DNA of 64,000 nucleotides from GCA-2746605 sp963710615 (GTDB lineage: Bacteria > Bacteroidota > Ignavibacteria > Ignavibacteriales > Melioribacteraceae), in the NCBI GenBank assembly GCA_963710615.1, contig CAVQBF010000022.1:10788-74787 (forward strand), written 5' to 3'. Below, piece by piece: positions 9,841 to 18,473 of this stretch. The translations under genes were made by a program, and so were the position numbers. Under the pieces are notes generated by a model that saw only the letters and a list, made by a program, of their open reading frames with translations, was not told the origin of the DNA and did not search any database. How positions within the stretch are numbered: the first letter of the stretch is position 1; every line of letters starts with the position of its first letter.

Positions 9841-10797
9841 ATGAATGAAATACTTAAAGTCATTTTGATATTTAGTCTCTTGAGTGTAATTCTTATATTC
9901 GGCTGTAGAGAAAAGACGAATATTGATAATAATAAACCAACTGTTGCATTTGTTTTCAAAACATTAAATAATCCTTATTTTATTGATATGCAAAATGGTG
10001 CTGAAAAAGCAGCAAATAGATTAGGTGTCAATTTACTTGTCCAGGCAGCAGAAAGAGAAGTTGACGTAGAGAAACAGATGCAGATTATTGAAAACTTAAT
10101 TCAAAGAGAAGCCTCTGTAATTTGTATTACACCCAGCGGATCAAAGGAAATTGTGCCAGCGATCGTTAAAGCTAATAATGCTGGAATACCTATAATAATA
10201 ATAGATACTAGAGTTGATTCAACTGTTTTAATCGAATCAGGTGGGAAGTTTACAACATTTATTGGTTCAGATAATAAAGAAGGTGGCAGAATTGCTGGTG
10301 AGTATATTGTATCACAATTAAATGGAAAGGGCAGCATAGCTATTCTCGAAGGCATCCCCGGACATGAAACAGGCGACGCAAGACTAGATGGTTTCCATTC
10401 CGCAATTAAAAATTATGAAGGAATAAATGTAGTGACATCTCAAACAGCAAATTGGGAAAGAGATCAAGGTTTTAATGTGTTTCAAAATATTTTGCAAGCT
10501 AACCCAAATATTGAAGCGGTATTTGCATGTAACGATATGATGGCGCTTGGTGCGGTTGAAGCTATTTCGACTGTCGGTAAAACAGGTGATATAATTGTAG
10601 TCGGTTTCGATGCAATTGCAGATAGCCGAAAAGCAATCAAAGAAAATAGAATGTCTGGTTCAATTGCACAGCACCCCGAAGAGATGGGGAAAGCTGCTGT
10701 TGAATATGCAGTAAAAGCTATTAATGGAGAATCGATACCAAAAGAAATTCCCATCACAATTGAATTGATAACAAAAGAAAAATTGGAAAGTAATTAA
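9841..10797 (+). CDS. sugar/inositol ABC transporter substrate-binding lipoprotein
   Basis: A 318-residue periplasmic binding protein of the ribose/galactose/inositol type-1 fold. The N-terminus is a lipoprotein signal (VILIFGC, Cys near residue 22). Conserved features include FVFKTLNNPYFIDMQNGA, the ligand-contacting IIIIDTRVD region, GIPGHETGDARLDGF and CNDMMALGAVEA. It is the last of the three importer genes, 15 bases after the permease, with GTGATAG as a weak ribosome binding site. The ligand is inferred to be myo-inositol from the operon. Confidence 0.8.
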   Translation: MNEILKVILIFSLLSVILIFGCREKTNIDNNKPTVAFVFKTLNNPYFIDMQNGAEKAANRLGVNLLVQAAEREVDVEKQMQIIENLIQREASVICITPSGSKEIVPAIVKANNAGIPIIIIDTRVDSTVLIESGGKFTTFIGSDNKEGGRIAGEYIVSQLNGKGSIAILEGIPGHETGDARLDGFHSAIKNYEGINVVTSQTANWERDQGFNVFQNILQANPNIEAVFACNDMMALGAVEAISTVGKTGDIIVVGFDAIADSRKAIKENRMSGSIAQHPEEMGKAAVEYAVKAINGESIPKEIPITIELITKEKLESN

Positions 10798-10800
10798 TAT

Positions 10801-13669
10801 ATGCAAGGTGCTCAGTCTAAAAATAATCTAGCTGGAAATGGATATAAAAATAAATCCGAATGGCAAGCGGACTTAGAGAATAAACTCGGTAATAAAGTTT
10901 CTTGGGATATTGTTACTCTTCAGATGTACAGCACAGCGGCTTGTATTTATGAAGTAACTCCTTTAGCTGTCGTTATTCCGGAAAGCGTGAATGATATTGT
11001 TGTAACTGTAAATATTTGTAGTAAGCATAAAATATCAATCCTTCCTAGAGGAGCCGGTTCAAGTTTATCCGGTAACTCCGTTGGTGAAGCGGTCATAGTG
11101 GATTTAACCCATAATTTTAAAAATATTGATGATCTTGAAAATAATCTTGCTAAAGTTGATGTTGGTGTTGTTCTTAATAATCTCCAAACTAAAGAAAAGG
11201 AGAGAGGTCTAAAGTTCGCACCTGATCCGAGTAGCGGAAATGTTTGCGTTATAGGCGGAATGCTTGGGAACAACAGCGGCGGTCCCCATACACTAAAACA
11301 CGGTAATATGTATAAACACATTGAGGAATTAAATGTTGTATTATCTAATGGGAAAGTATTTAATGCAAAAAACATTCTGCTTCAAGAAATTGATTTGCTC
11401 GATAATTTTCATAAACCATATTATTTAAAAACAAAAGAATTAATTGAGCAATATTCCGAAAAGATAAAAGAAGAGAGACCGTATACATCAAAGAATGCCT
11501 CTGGCTACCAGGTGTGGGATGTATTAACTGATACTCACTTGAATATGGCTTCACTTATGGTAGGTAGTGAAGGTACGTTTGGTGTTTTTACTGATGCGGT
11601 ATTAAAGCTAGTTCCTATTGTTCCTTATCGAGGTATAATTTCTCTTTATTTCACCGATATCTCGAAAATGGGAATTGCGGTTAAACACTTACGTAAACTC
11701 AATGCTTCGGCAATCGAGTTTGTAGATCAATCATTTATAAAATTGGCCTTAACACATAAACCTGAATTAAAAAAATTCTTGCCAGATCACGTTAAGTATT
11801 TATTATATGTTGAATTTGAAAGTGAAGATAAAGACGAAATCAATAATTTCTTTAAAAACGCTGAGAGGATAATCTGTAAAGAAGAAGATCTAGCTGAGAT
11901 TGGTTCTTATTCAACCGATGAAAAAGAAATTGAAACTATAATGCGCGTTAGAAAAGCGGCTACAGTCATTCTAAATAAAATACAGGGTAAAGAAAAACCT
12001 GCACCTTTTGTTGAAGATGCTGCAATTCACCCGGAAGTGTTTCCTCAATTTTTAACCGATTTATCTAAGCTACTTGATAACTATACTTTTAATTATGTTG
12101 TATTCGGTCATGCCGGAGACGGTAATTTGCACTTGAGACCATTGATAAGTTTTAAAGATGAAAAACTTTTTGCCGAAGCCGATGACCTGATGAATAAGTT
12201 TGTTGATCTTGTTGTAAAATATAAAGGTTCTCTTTCCGCAGAACATGGTGATGGACGTTTGCGTACTTCATTTTTACCAAAAACATTTCCTAAATTAATT
12301 CCACTTTTCAACGAGTTAAAAAATCTTTTCGATCCCGATGGAATAATGAATCCGGGTATAATGATCAAAACAAAATCGCAAAAGTGGAATGAAAATCTAA
12401 GATATACGCCGGAATACGAATACGTAGAAACCGGTTCCAGACTAGATTCAGAAAAGTGGCGGCTCGAAGTCGAAAAATGTCATGGCTGCGGAACATGCAG
12501 AGAGTATTGTCCGGTCTTTGTTGCAACGGGCGAAGAAGAAGCTACAGCTCGTGCAAAAGCAAATCTTCTTCGAGGAATTATTTCTGGTAAGATATCAGGC
12601 GATACTTTCGATACCGAACATTTTTATAAAATTATGAATTATTGCTTGAACTGCGGGCAGTGTTTGACTGATTGCCCGACAAATGTAAACATTCCCGGTA
12701 TGGCTGTTCTTGCAAAAGATAAGTTACACGAAAAAAGATCATTCAAAATTAACGAGCTGATTTTACAAAACGGGAAAAAAGTTAGTTCACTCGCTTCCAT
12801 GCTTGCTTCGATTACTAATTCCACTTTAAAGATCCCACTATTGCGAAAAGCTATGGAATCCGCAGTTGGAATTCACAATAAACGAAACTTCCCGGTATTT
12901 ATTAATCATAAAGTAAGTTCAAACGGAAAATCTGATAATGATAAAAACAAAGTTGTTTTATGGACGGGATGTGCCGCACAGTTCAACGATCCCTTACGGC
13001 GAGATAGAAAGTAGTAAACAAATTTTAGAAAAACTTGGTTATGAAATTATACTTCCTGATTGGAAATGCTGTAATGTTGCGAAAATTATCTTACGGTAAT
13101 TTAGATGACGCATTACCTGATATTGAATATAATATGAAAGGTTCTAAAACCGTATGTTGAAAAGAAATATTCCAATAATTTTTACAAGTGCTTCTTGCGG
13201 TTATGCATTTATGCACGAATATCTGGAATTTTTTCCCGAACGGTCTGATCTCAAAGAGATTGCTTTTGTTTGTATGGATATTCATGATTTTCTAGGTGAT
13301 AAATTAAGTAAACCAGAATGGCAAAATTCATTCAAACGTACACCGCTAAAAATCGCTTATCACGATCCGTGTCATTTGAAAACACAAAAAAATAAATACG
13401 GACCGAAAGATTTATTGAAGTTAATTCCCGAATTGGAACTAGCAGATATAAAAGATAGTTGTTGCGGAATAGCTGGAACATTTGGAATGAAAAAAGAAAA
13501 TTTTGATCTATCGATGGAAATAGGTTCTAAACTTTTTGAGGAGATTAAAAATGTAAATCCACAGTTTGCTGTCTCGGGTTGCGGGACGTGTCAAATCCAA
13601 ATTAATCAAGGAACAGGATTGGAAGTTCTTCACCCAATGAATTTGTTAAATAAATCATTTCAACCTTAG
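10801..13669 (+). pseudogene. frameshifted FAD-linked oxidase / Fe-S D-2-hydroxyacid dehydrogenase
   Basis: Reads as one long flavin/iron-sulfur dehydrogenase of the D-lactate/glycolate (GlcD plus GlcF fused, YdiJ-like) type, about 950 residues. The first frame (10801-13014) contains the FAD-binding PCMH domain (ILPRGAGSSLSGNS; IGGMLGNNSGGPHTL), the FAD oxidase C-terminal domain (VFGHAGDGNLHLRP; EHGDGRLR) and two ferredoxin clusters (CHGCGTCREYCP; CLNCGQCLTDCP). It breaks inside the first CCG domain (WTGCAAQFNDP); coding continues through at least two more frame changes between 13000 and 13160, then 13154-13669 completes the second CCG domain (HDPCHLK; DSCCGIAG; SGCGTCQIQI). It follows the binding-protein gene by three bases. 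The Thermotoga inositol route has no step for it, so its substrate is unknown. Confidence 0.75.
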
Positions 13670-13744
13670 TATGTTTAATATTATTGGAACTAGATAGTTA
13701 CAAATTAAAAAATAATTACATAATTAGTGGATAGAAAATAATTC

Positions 13745-13773
13745 TTGCTATTGTTAATTATAGCCCTTATATT
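13745..13773 (+). promoter_or_regulatory. promoter of the zinc dehydrogenase / phosphate transporter unit
   Basis: TTGCTA at 13745-13750, a 17-base spacer and TATATT at 13768-13773. The operator-like inverted repeats begin two bases downstream, the same layout as at the regulator's own promoter. Confidence 0.55.
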
Positions 13774-13774
13774 A

Positions 13775-13798
13775 GTCTATACAAATAGACGTATAGAC
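13775..13798. promoter_or_regulatory. operator-like inverted repeats (GTCTAT / ATAGAC)
   Basis: GTCTATAC at 13775-13782 is exactly complementary to GTATAGAC at 13791-13798, and a nested pair, GTCTAT at 13775-13780 with ATAGAC at 13785-13790, shares the left arm. The half-sites match the palindrome at 1108-1119. It lies just after the -10 box, so binding would repress. The GntR/LacI protein at 1144 is the likely ligand. Confidence 0.55.
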
Positions 13799-13852
13799 AT
13801 AATTAAGATAACCTAGAATTTTTCCGTTCCACCTACCAAATATGGAGGAAAA

Positions 13853-14824
13853 ATGAGTACAATGAAAGCGTTAGTTTACAAAGATATTTGTAAAATTAGT
13901 TATGAAGACAGAGCACTTCCCAAGTTAGTAGAACCAACCGATGTAATCCTAAAAGTAGCTGCAGTTGGTATTTGCGGCACTGATGTAAAAATATTGGAGG
14001 GCAAACATGTAGTTGGCGATGACATTGCCCTAGGACATGAATTCGGCGGAGTTGTAACTGAAATCGGTAGCGGTGTATCAACATTGAAAATTGGAGATCG
14101 TATTGCTATTGATAATAGTCTACGTTGTGGACTTTGTGAATACTGTAGAACCGGCAATAGCCCCCAATGTCATTGGCTAAAAGATAAGTCAATTGGAATA
14201 TTTCAAAATGGTGGATATGCAGAATATTGCGTTGTTCCGGAAAGTGCATGTTTTAAAATACCTGATGAAATGGATGATATTACTGCTACACAAGTAGAAA
14301 CTCTTGGAACAGTCCTTAATGGAATGAATGCAGTTCAAATGCAATGTTGGGATTCAGTAGTTGTATTAGGTTTTGGACCAATTGGTTATCTCTTTTCCGC
14401 ATTATCAAAAAATGTTGCAGCTTACACAATGTCAACCGAAATTGATCCATTTCGAATTGAAGTTGCAAAAAAAATTGGTGTACCGGTTTTTAACCCCAAT
14501 GAAGATAATATTGAAGAAGAAGTAATGAAATTAACCAATGGTAAAGGTGCTGATGTAGTCATTGATGCAGTTGGAACACAGTTGGAAAACGCATTAAAGT
14601 ATGTTACACCTGGTGGAAAAGTTCTTGCTTTTGGAATGGACAGCAGTGTTAAAGCTACTATTGTTCCAAATACAATAACTCGTAAAGCGATAAAACTGAT
14701 TGGAACCTATATTGGACAAAATACAATGTTGTATTCTATAAAACTGTTAATGTCCGGTAAAATTGATATGAAACCATTCTTCACAGAAGTTATTTCTTTA
14801 AAAGATGGATGTGAAGGCGTTTAA
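13853..14824 (+). CDS. zinc-dependent polyol/sugar alcohol dehydrogenase (3' end frameshifted)
   Basis: A medium-chain dehydrogenase of the sorbitol/threonine dehydrogenase group. Visible are the catalytic-zinc motif VGICGTDVK, GHEFGGVV, the structural-zinc cysteines RCGLCEYCRTGNSPQC and the Rossmann turn LGFGPIGYL. The frame stops at 14824 after CEGV, but the next frame continues in the family's usual ending (FNKLGLDLNTQKHIPKQA) to a TGA at 14895-14897, so one base appears missing in the TTT run at about 14820 and the native gene would end at 14897. A strong GGAGG site precedes the ATG. It begins the second operon of the inositol locus. Its substrate is unknown; another inositol isomer, or a hexuronate reduction step, are possibilities. 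Confidence 0.75.
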   Translation: MSTMKALVYKDICKISYEDRALPKLVEPTDVILKVAAVGICGTDVKILEGKHVVGDDIALGHEFGGVVTEIGSGVSTLKIGDRIAIDNSLRCGLCEYCRTGNSPQCHWLKDKSIGIFQNGGYAEYCVVPESACFKIPDEMDDITATQVETLGTVLNGMNAVQMQCWDSVVVLGFGPIGYLFSALSKNVAAYTMSTEIDPFRIEVAKKIGVPVFNPNEDNIEEEVMKLTNGKGADVVIDAVGTQLENALKYVTPGGKVLAFGMDSSVKATIVPNTITRKAIKLIGTYIGQNTMLYSIKLLMSGKIDMKPFFTEVISLKDGCEGV

Positions 14825-14944
14825 CAAACTGGGTCTGGATTTAAATACTCAAAAGCATATTCCAAAACAGGCAATGAAAATTGTTATGAAACCATGAGTT
14901 AAAAATATTACTTATAATTATTTACAAACTCGATTGGAAAGTGA

Positions 14945-16294
14945 ATGAAAAAAATACTTAATTTTTTTGCAGGCGGTAAAGATATTGATCGCATTGAGGA
15001 TGAAAGTGTAGTTAATTCACTTTATAAGAAATATAGATTGCAGGTAATGATAGCAATAACAGTAGGATATGGATTAGCCTATCCATTAAGATTAGCATTA
15101 TCTGCGATGAAAAAAGATTTAATTGATGGAAATATATTTTCAGCAACTGAACTTGGAGCGGTCGGTTCAGCCCTTCTTTATGCTTATGCTTTTGGAAAGT
15201 TTTTCAATGGTATTTTAGCTGATCATGCAAATGTAAAAAGATTCTTTGCAGTAGGGGTTTTATTTTCTGCTGCTATTAACATTGTAATTAGCGGTACAAC
15301 AACGCTCTGGATTTGGATTGTATTGTGGGCATTGAATGGTTGGTTCCAAGGTTTCGGTGCTCCAACCGGAGCGGTCACTCTATCTAATTGGTATAGCAAT
15401 AAGGAAAGAGGAAGGTTATACGGTATTTGGAGTACTGCACATTCTTTGGGGGAAGGACTTACGTTTATTGTTTCTGCAACACTTGTTTCATTCTTTGGTT
15501 GGCAGGCAGGTTTTTGGGGTCCTGGTGTTTTCGGAATTCTTGTTGCAATAGGGATCTATTATTTCTTACAAGATAGACCACAAACCTTAGGACTTCCCTC
15601 AGTTGCTGAATGGAAAAAGGATTATTCCACAGACAAAAAACAAGAAGAAGAAAATTCTTCAACCAAAAAAGAGCAAATGAAAATATTTAAGAATCCCGCT
15701 ATTTGGGTTTTGGGTCTATCTAGTGCACTGATGTACGTTACCCGATATGCAATAAATAGTTGGGGTTTTTTATATCTACAGGAGGATAAAGGATATTCTT
15801 TAGTTGAAGCCGGAAGTCTTCTTGGTTTAAATACATTTGCTGGTTTAGCTGGTTGTGTTGCTTATGGGTTTATATCTGATAAGTTATTCAATGCAAAGCG
15901 TCCACCTGTAACATTCATATTTGGAATTATTGAGGTAATCTCATTAGCTGTAATATTCTTTACTCCCCATGGATATCCAGAAATTATAACCGTCGCTTTT
16001 ATTATTTATGGATTTACCTTAAGCGGACTTCTCGCAGCTCTAGGCGGGTTATTTGCTATTGATATTGCCCCGAGAAAAGCAGCTGGTGCCGTAATGGGAT
16101 TCATTGGAATTTTTAGCTATATGGGAGCAGGAGTACAAGATCAGATAAGTGGTATTCTCATAGAAAATGGTACAACAATAATTGATGGTGTTCGACATTA
16201 TGATTTTAGTACCGCTATTGCTTTTTGGCTTGGGGGTTCTATACTCTCAATGTTACTAGCAGCAACTCTTTGGAAAGTAAAGGTCAGAAATTAA
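14945..16294 (+). CDS. OPA-family major facilitator transporter (organophosphate:phosphate antiporter-like)
   Basis: A 449-residue inner-membrane protein with about twelve transmembrane segments. It carries the organophosphate:phosphate antiporter (GlpT/UhpT/UhpC) signature: LNGWFQGFGAPTGAVTLSNW followed by YSNKERGRLYGIWSTAHSLG near residues 130-175, and a conserved arginine in YGLAYPLRLALSAM. Known members exchange a sugar or glycerol phosphate for inorganic phosphate. In this locus, next to a kinase, a phosphatase and a phytase, an inositol monophosphate is an attractive substrate, but that is inference. It starts with ATG at 14945, 47 bases after the natural end of the dehydrogenase gene. 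Confidence 0.75.
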   Translation: MKKILNFFAGGKDIDRIEDESVVNSLYKKYRLQVMIAITVGYGLAYPLRLALSAMKKDLIDGNIFSATELGAVGSALLYAYAFGKFFNGILADHANVKRFFAVGVLFSAAINIVISGTTTLWIWIVLWALNGWFQGFGAPTGAVTLSNWYSNKERGRLYGIWSTAHSLGEGLTFIVSATLVSFFGWQAGFWGPGVFGILVAIGIYYFLQDRPQTLGLPSVAEWKKDYSTDKKQEEENSSTKKEQMKIFKNPAIWVLGLSSALMYVTRYAINSWGFLYLQEDKGYSLVEAGSLLGLNTFAGLAGCVAYGFISDKLFNAKRPPVTFIFGIIEVISLAVIFFTPHGYPEIITVAFIIYGFTLSGLLAALGGLFAIDIAPRKAAGAVMGFIGIFSYMGAGVQDQISGILIENGTTIIDGVRHYDFSTAIAFWLGGSILSMLLAATLWKVKVRN

Positions 16295-16306
16295 TCGGAG
16301 ATATTT

Positions 16307-17200
16307 ATGGATAATAAAAAAAAATACGACATAATAATTTTTGGTAATTATACAAAAGATACAATCGTTTCAAAAGCAGGAACACGTTATGTTGATGGCG
16401 GTGGATTTAATTACGGTGCGCATGCAGCCGCTAACTCTGGTAAAAAAGTTGCTGCTGTAACTCGCTTGGCTGAAGAGGATAAACATGTTGTTGGAATTCT
16501 TGAAGCTATTGGTGTTGATGTATATCCAACTTTTACTCCATCATCAACCCATATGAAACTTGAATATATTTCTGATAATCCGGATGAAAGAATTTTAACA
16601 TGCGCAGCCACAGCGGGTACCTATACAATAGATCAATTTGATAATCTTGAAGCAAAAGCTATTTTGATTAACGGTTCCGTGAGAGAAGAAGCCCCTTTAG
16701 AACTTGTTAGAGAGTTGCGAAAAAGAGATTCTATTTTAGTAGCTGATGCACAGGGATTTATAAGAGTAATAAATCCTGACAGAGTTTTGATTCATTCCGA
16801 ATGGCCCGAGCAAAGGGAAATGTTAGCTATGATTGATGTGCTGAAGGCAGATATTGTAGAAGCCGAATCGTTAACCGGTGAAAGCGATCTTCTGAAAGCA
16901 GCGGAAAAACTTTTTGAAATGGGACCAAAGGAAATTGTACTTACCCATAGAAATGGCATAATGGTTTATGCTAACGGTAATGTTTTTGAAGAAACTTTTA
17001 AGCCAAAAAAAATGATCGGACGGAGTGGACGAGGGGACACTTGTATTGCCTCATATATGGCAAAACGTCTTACAGGAACTCCGGCTGAATCTATTAAATG
17101 GTCTGCCGCAGTTACTAGTCTGAAACTTGAAGCAGAAGGGACATTCAAACTTGGTGTTGCAGAAATTGAAACAATGATTTCAAAAAATTATAGTAATTAA
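16307..17200 (+). CDS. PfkB-family kinase, myo-inositol kinase-like
   Basis: A 297-residue ribokinase/PfkB fold kinase. The N-terminal IIIFGNYTKDTIV, the GGGFNYGAHAAANSG substrate-binding turn and the C-terminal anion-hole motif GRSGRGDTC near residue 240 are seen; the Asp of GRGDT is the catalytic base. GRGDT in place of the usual GAGDT recalls, from memory, the archaeal and Thermotoga myo-inositol kinases (TK2285, TM0415), and TM0415 sits in the Thermotoga inositol cluster. A 2-keto-3-deoxygluconate or ribokinase role cannot be excluded. It follows the transporter by 12 bases with a GGAGA site. Confidence 0.7.
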   Translation: MDNKKKYDIIIFGNYTKDTIVSKAGTRYVDGGGFNYGAHAAANSGKKVAAVTRLAEEDKHVVGILEAIGVDVYPTFTPSSTHMKLEYISDNPDERILTCAATAGTYTIDQFDNLEAKAILINGSVREEAPLELVRELRKRDSILVADAQGFIRVINPDRVLIHSEWPEQREMLAMIDVLKADIVEAESLTGESDLLKAAEKLFEMGPKEIVLTHRNGIMVYANGNVFEETFKPKKMIGRSGRGDTCIASYMAKRLTGTPAESIKWSAAVTSLKLEAEGTFKLGVAEIETMISKNYSN

Positions 17201-17242
17201 TAACATTATACAAAATGATGAATTTGAGTTGAAGGAGTTAAC

Positions 17243-18223
17243 ATGAGAATAGATAATATAAAATACATTTTTCTAACATTATTCTTAATTGGAAATGTAG
17301 TTTTACCGCAGGCCGGAGATTTGCAAAGTGAAAGTGTCATGCCTAAAGATGCTGAAGAATTAGCTAAGCTTGACGGACAGTTCACCTTTATGATTGCGAG
17401 TGATTTAGGACGAAATGGATACTATGACCAGAAACCCGTTGCGGAAATGATGGGTGTAGTGACAAGAATTACTGACCTTGAATTCGTTGCAGCTCTTGGT
17501 GATATACATCATTTTAGAGGTATTGAATCAGTTGAAGATCCGTTGTGGTACACAAATTATGAATTGATTTATCCTCATCCCGAACTAATGCTTCCATGGT
17601 ATCCTTTATTAGGTAATCACGAATATGAAGGCAACACACAAGCAGTTATTGATTATTCAAAAGTTAGTAGACGCTGGGATATGCCAGCAAGATATTACTC
17701 AAAAACGTTCAAAGCAACCGAAACTACTGAAGTTTTATTGCTTTGGATAGATACTCCACGGCTAATTGATAAATATAGAAATAACCCAGAGGAATTCGCT
17801 GACGCTCAATCACAATCTATGGAAGAGGAATTAAAATGGATTGAATCCACTCTAGAAACCTCAGATGCAAAATGGAAAATAGTAATGGGGCATCATCCAA
17901 TTTACGCAGGAACATATAAATCACCTTCTGAACGTGAAGATCTACAGCTAAGGTTACAACCTGTTCTTGCTAAAAATAATGTTGACATATTTGTTTGTGG
18001 ACATTTACATAATTTTCAGCACATTAAGGTTGATGGTTCTGATATTGATTACTTTGTTAATACATCCGCTTCACAAACACGTAAAGTTGACCCAATTGAT
18101 GGACAGCTATTTGGAAGTCCAGATTCGGGCTTTACGCTCTGTACAGTAAACGATAACGAATTAATAATAGCATTCGTAAATAAGGAAGGGGAAATAATTT
18201 ATAAATACTCAAGAAAAAAATAA
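17243..18223 (+). CDS. exported purple-acid-phosphatase-like metallophosphoesterase
   Basis: A 326-residue calcineurin-like phosphatase with a signal peptide (residues about 1-24). The metal-ligand blocks of the small (tartrate-resistant, type 5) purple acid phosphatases appear in order: MIASDLGRNG near residue 50, AALGDIHHF near 80, LLGNHEYEG near 125, VMGHHPIYAG near 215 and CGHLHNFQHI near 252. It would act in the periplasm or outside the cell, releasing phosphate from organic esters. Lying between the kinase and the TonB receptor, opposite the phytase, it may finish the dephosphorylation of lower inositol phosphates; the substrate is inferred. A GAAGGAG site precedes the ATG. Confidence 0.75.
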   Translation: MRIDNIKYIFLTLFLIGNVVLPQAGDLQSESVMPKDAEELAKLDGQFTFMIASDLGRNGYYDQKPVAEMMGVVTRITDLEFVAALGDIHHFRGIESVEDPLWYTNYELIYPHPELMLPWYPLLGNHEYEGNTQAVIDYSKVSRRWDMPARYYSKTFKATETTEVLLLWIDTPRLIDKYRNNPEEFADAQSQSMEEELKWIESTLETSDAKWKIVMGHHPIYAGTYKSPSEREDLQLRLQPVLAKNNVDIFVCGHLHNFQHIKVDGSDIDYFVNTSASQTRKVDPIDGQLFGSPDSGFTLCTVNDNELIIAFVNKEGEIIYKYSRKK

Positions 18224-18354
18224 AAGGGACGTTCACCAAATATAAAGATTAAAATTTGTTGACTAATAGGAATAAAGATTAGAATAATATTTATCAAAAT
18301 GTTTTATTGAAACAAGACGAAAGGGTTTTAACCAAAAAGGAAGTTGATACTGAA

Positions 18355-18383
18355 TTGACAAATTACATATTTGTAAATGTCAA
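18355..18383. promoter_or_regulatory. inverted repeat upstream of the TonB receptor
   Basis: TTGACA at 18355-18360 and TGTCAA at 18378-18383 are complementary and enclose a second pair, TTACA and TGTAA. The whole is a 29-base near-palindrome in the 250-base gap between the phosphatase and the receptor gene. It could be an operator or a -35 box within one. Its half-sites differ from the GTCTA/TAGAC elements elsewhere. Confidence 0.35.
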
Positions 18384-18473
18384 TTTGAAAAACTTGTAAT
18401 ATAAATAATTCGAAAAGAATGAGGGTTAACAACCTTAATTAAATAAATACTAATCACTTAATGAGGGGCAATA

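Noticed and set aside
10947..11375. Minus-strand frame of 142 codons opposite the FAD oxidase
   Set aside because: The plus strand encodes clear FAD-domain motifs here; the reverse frame shows none.
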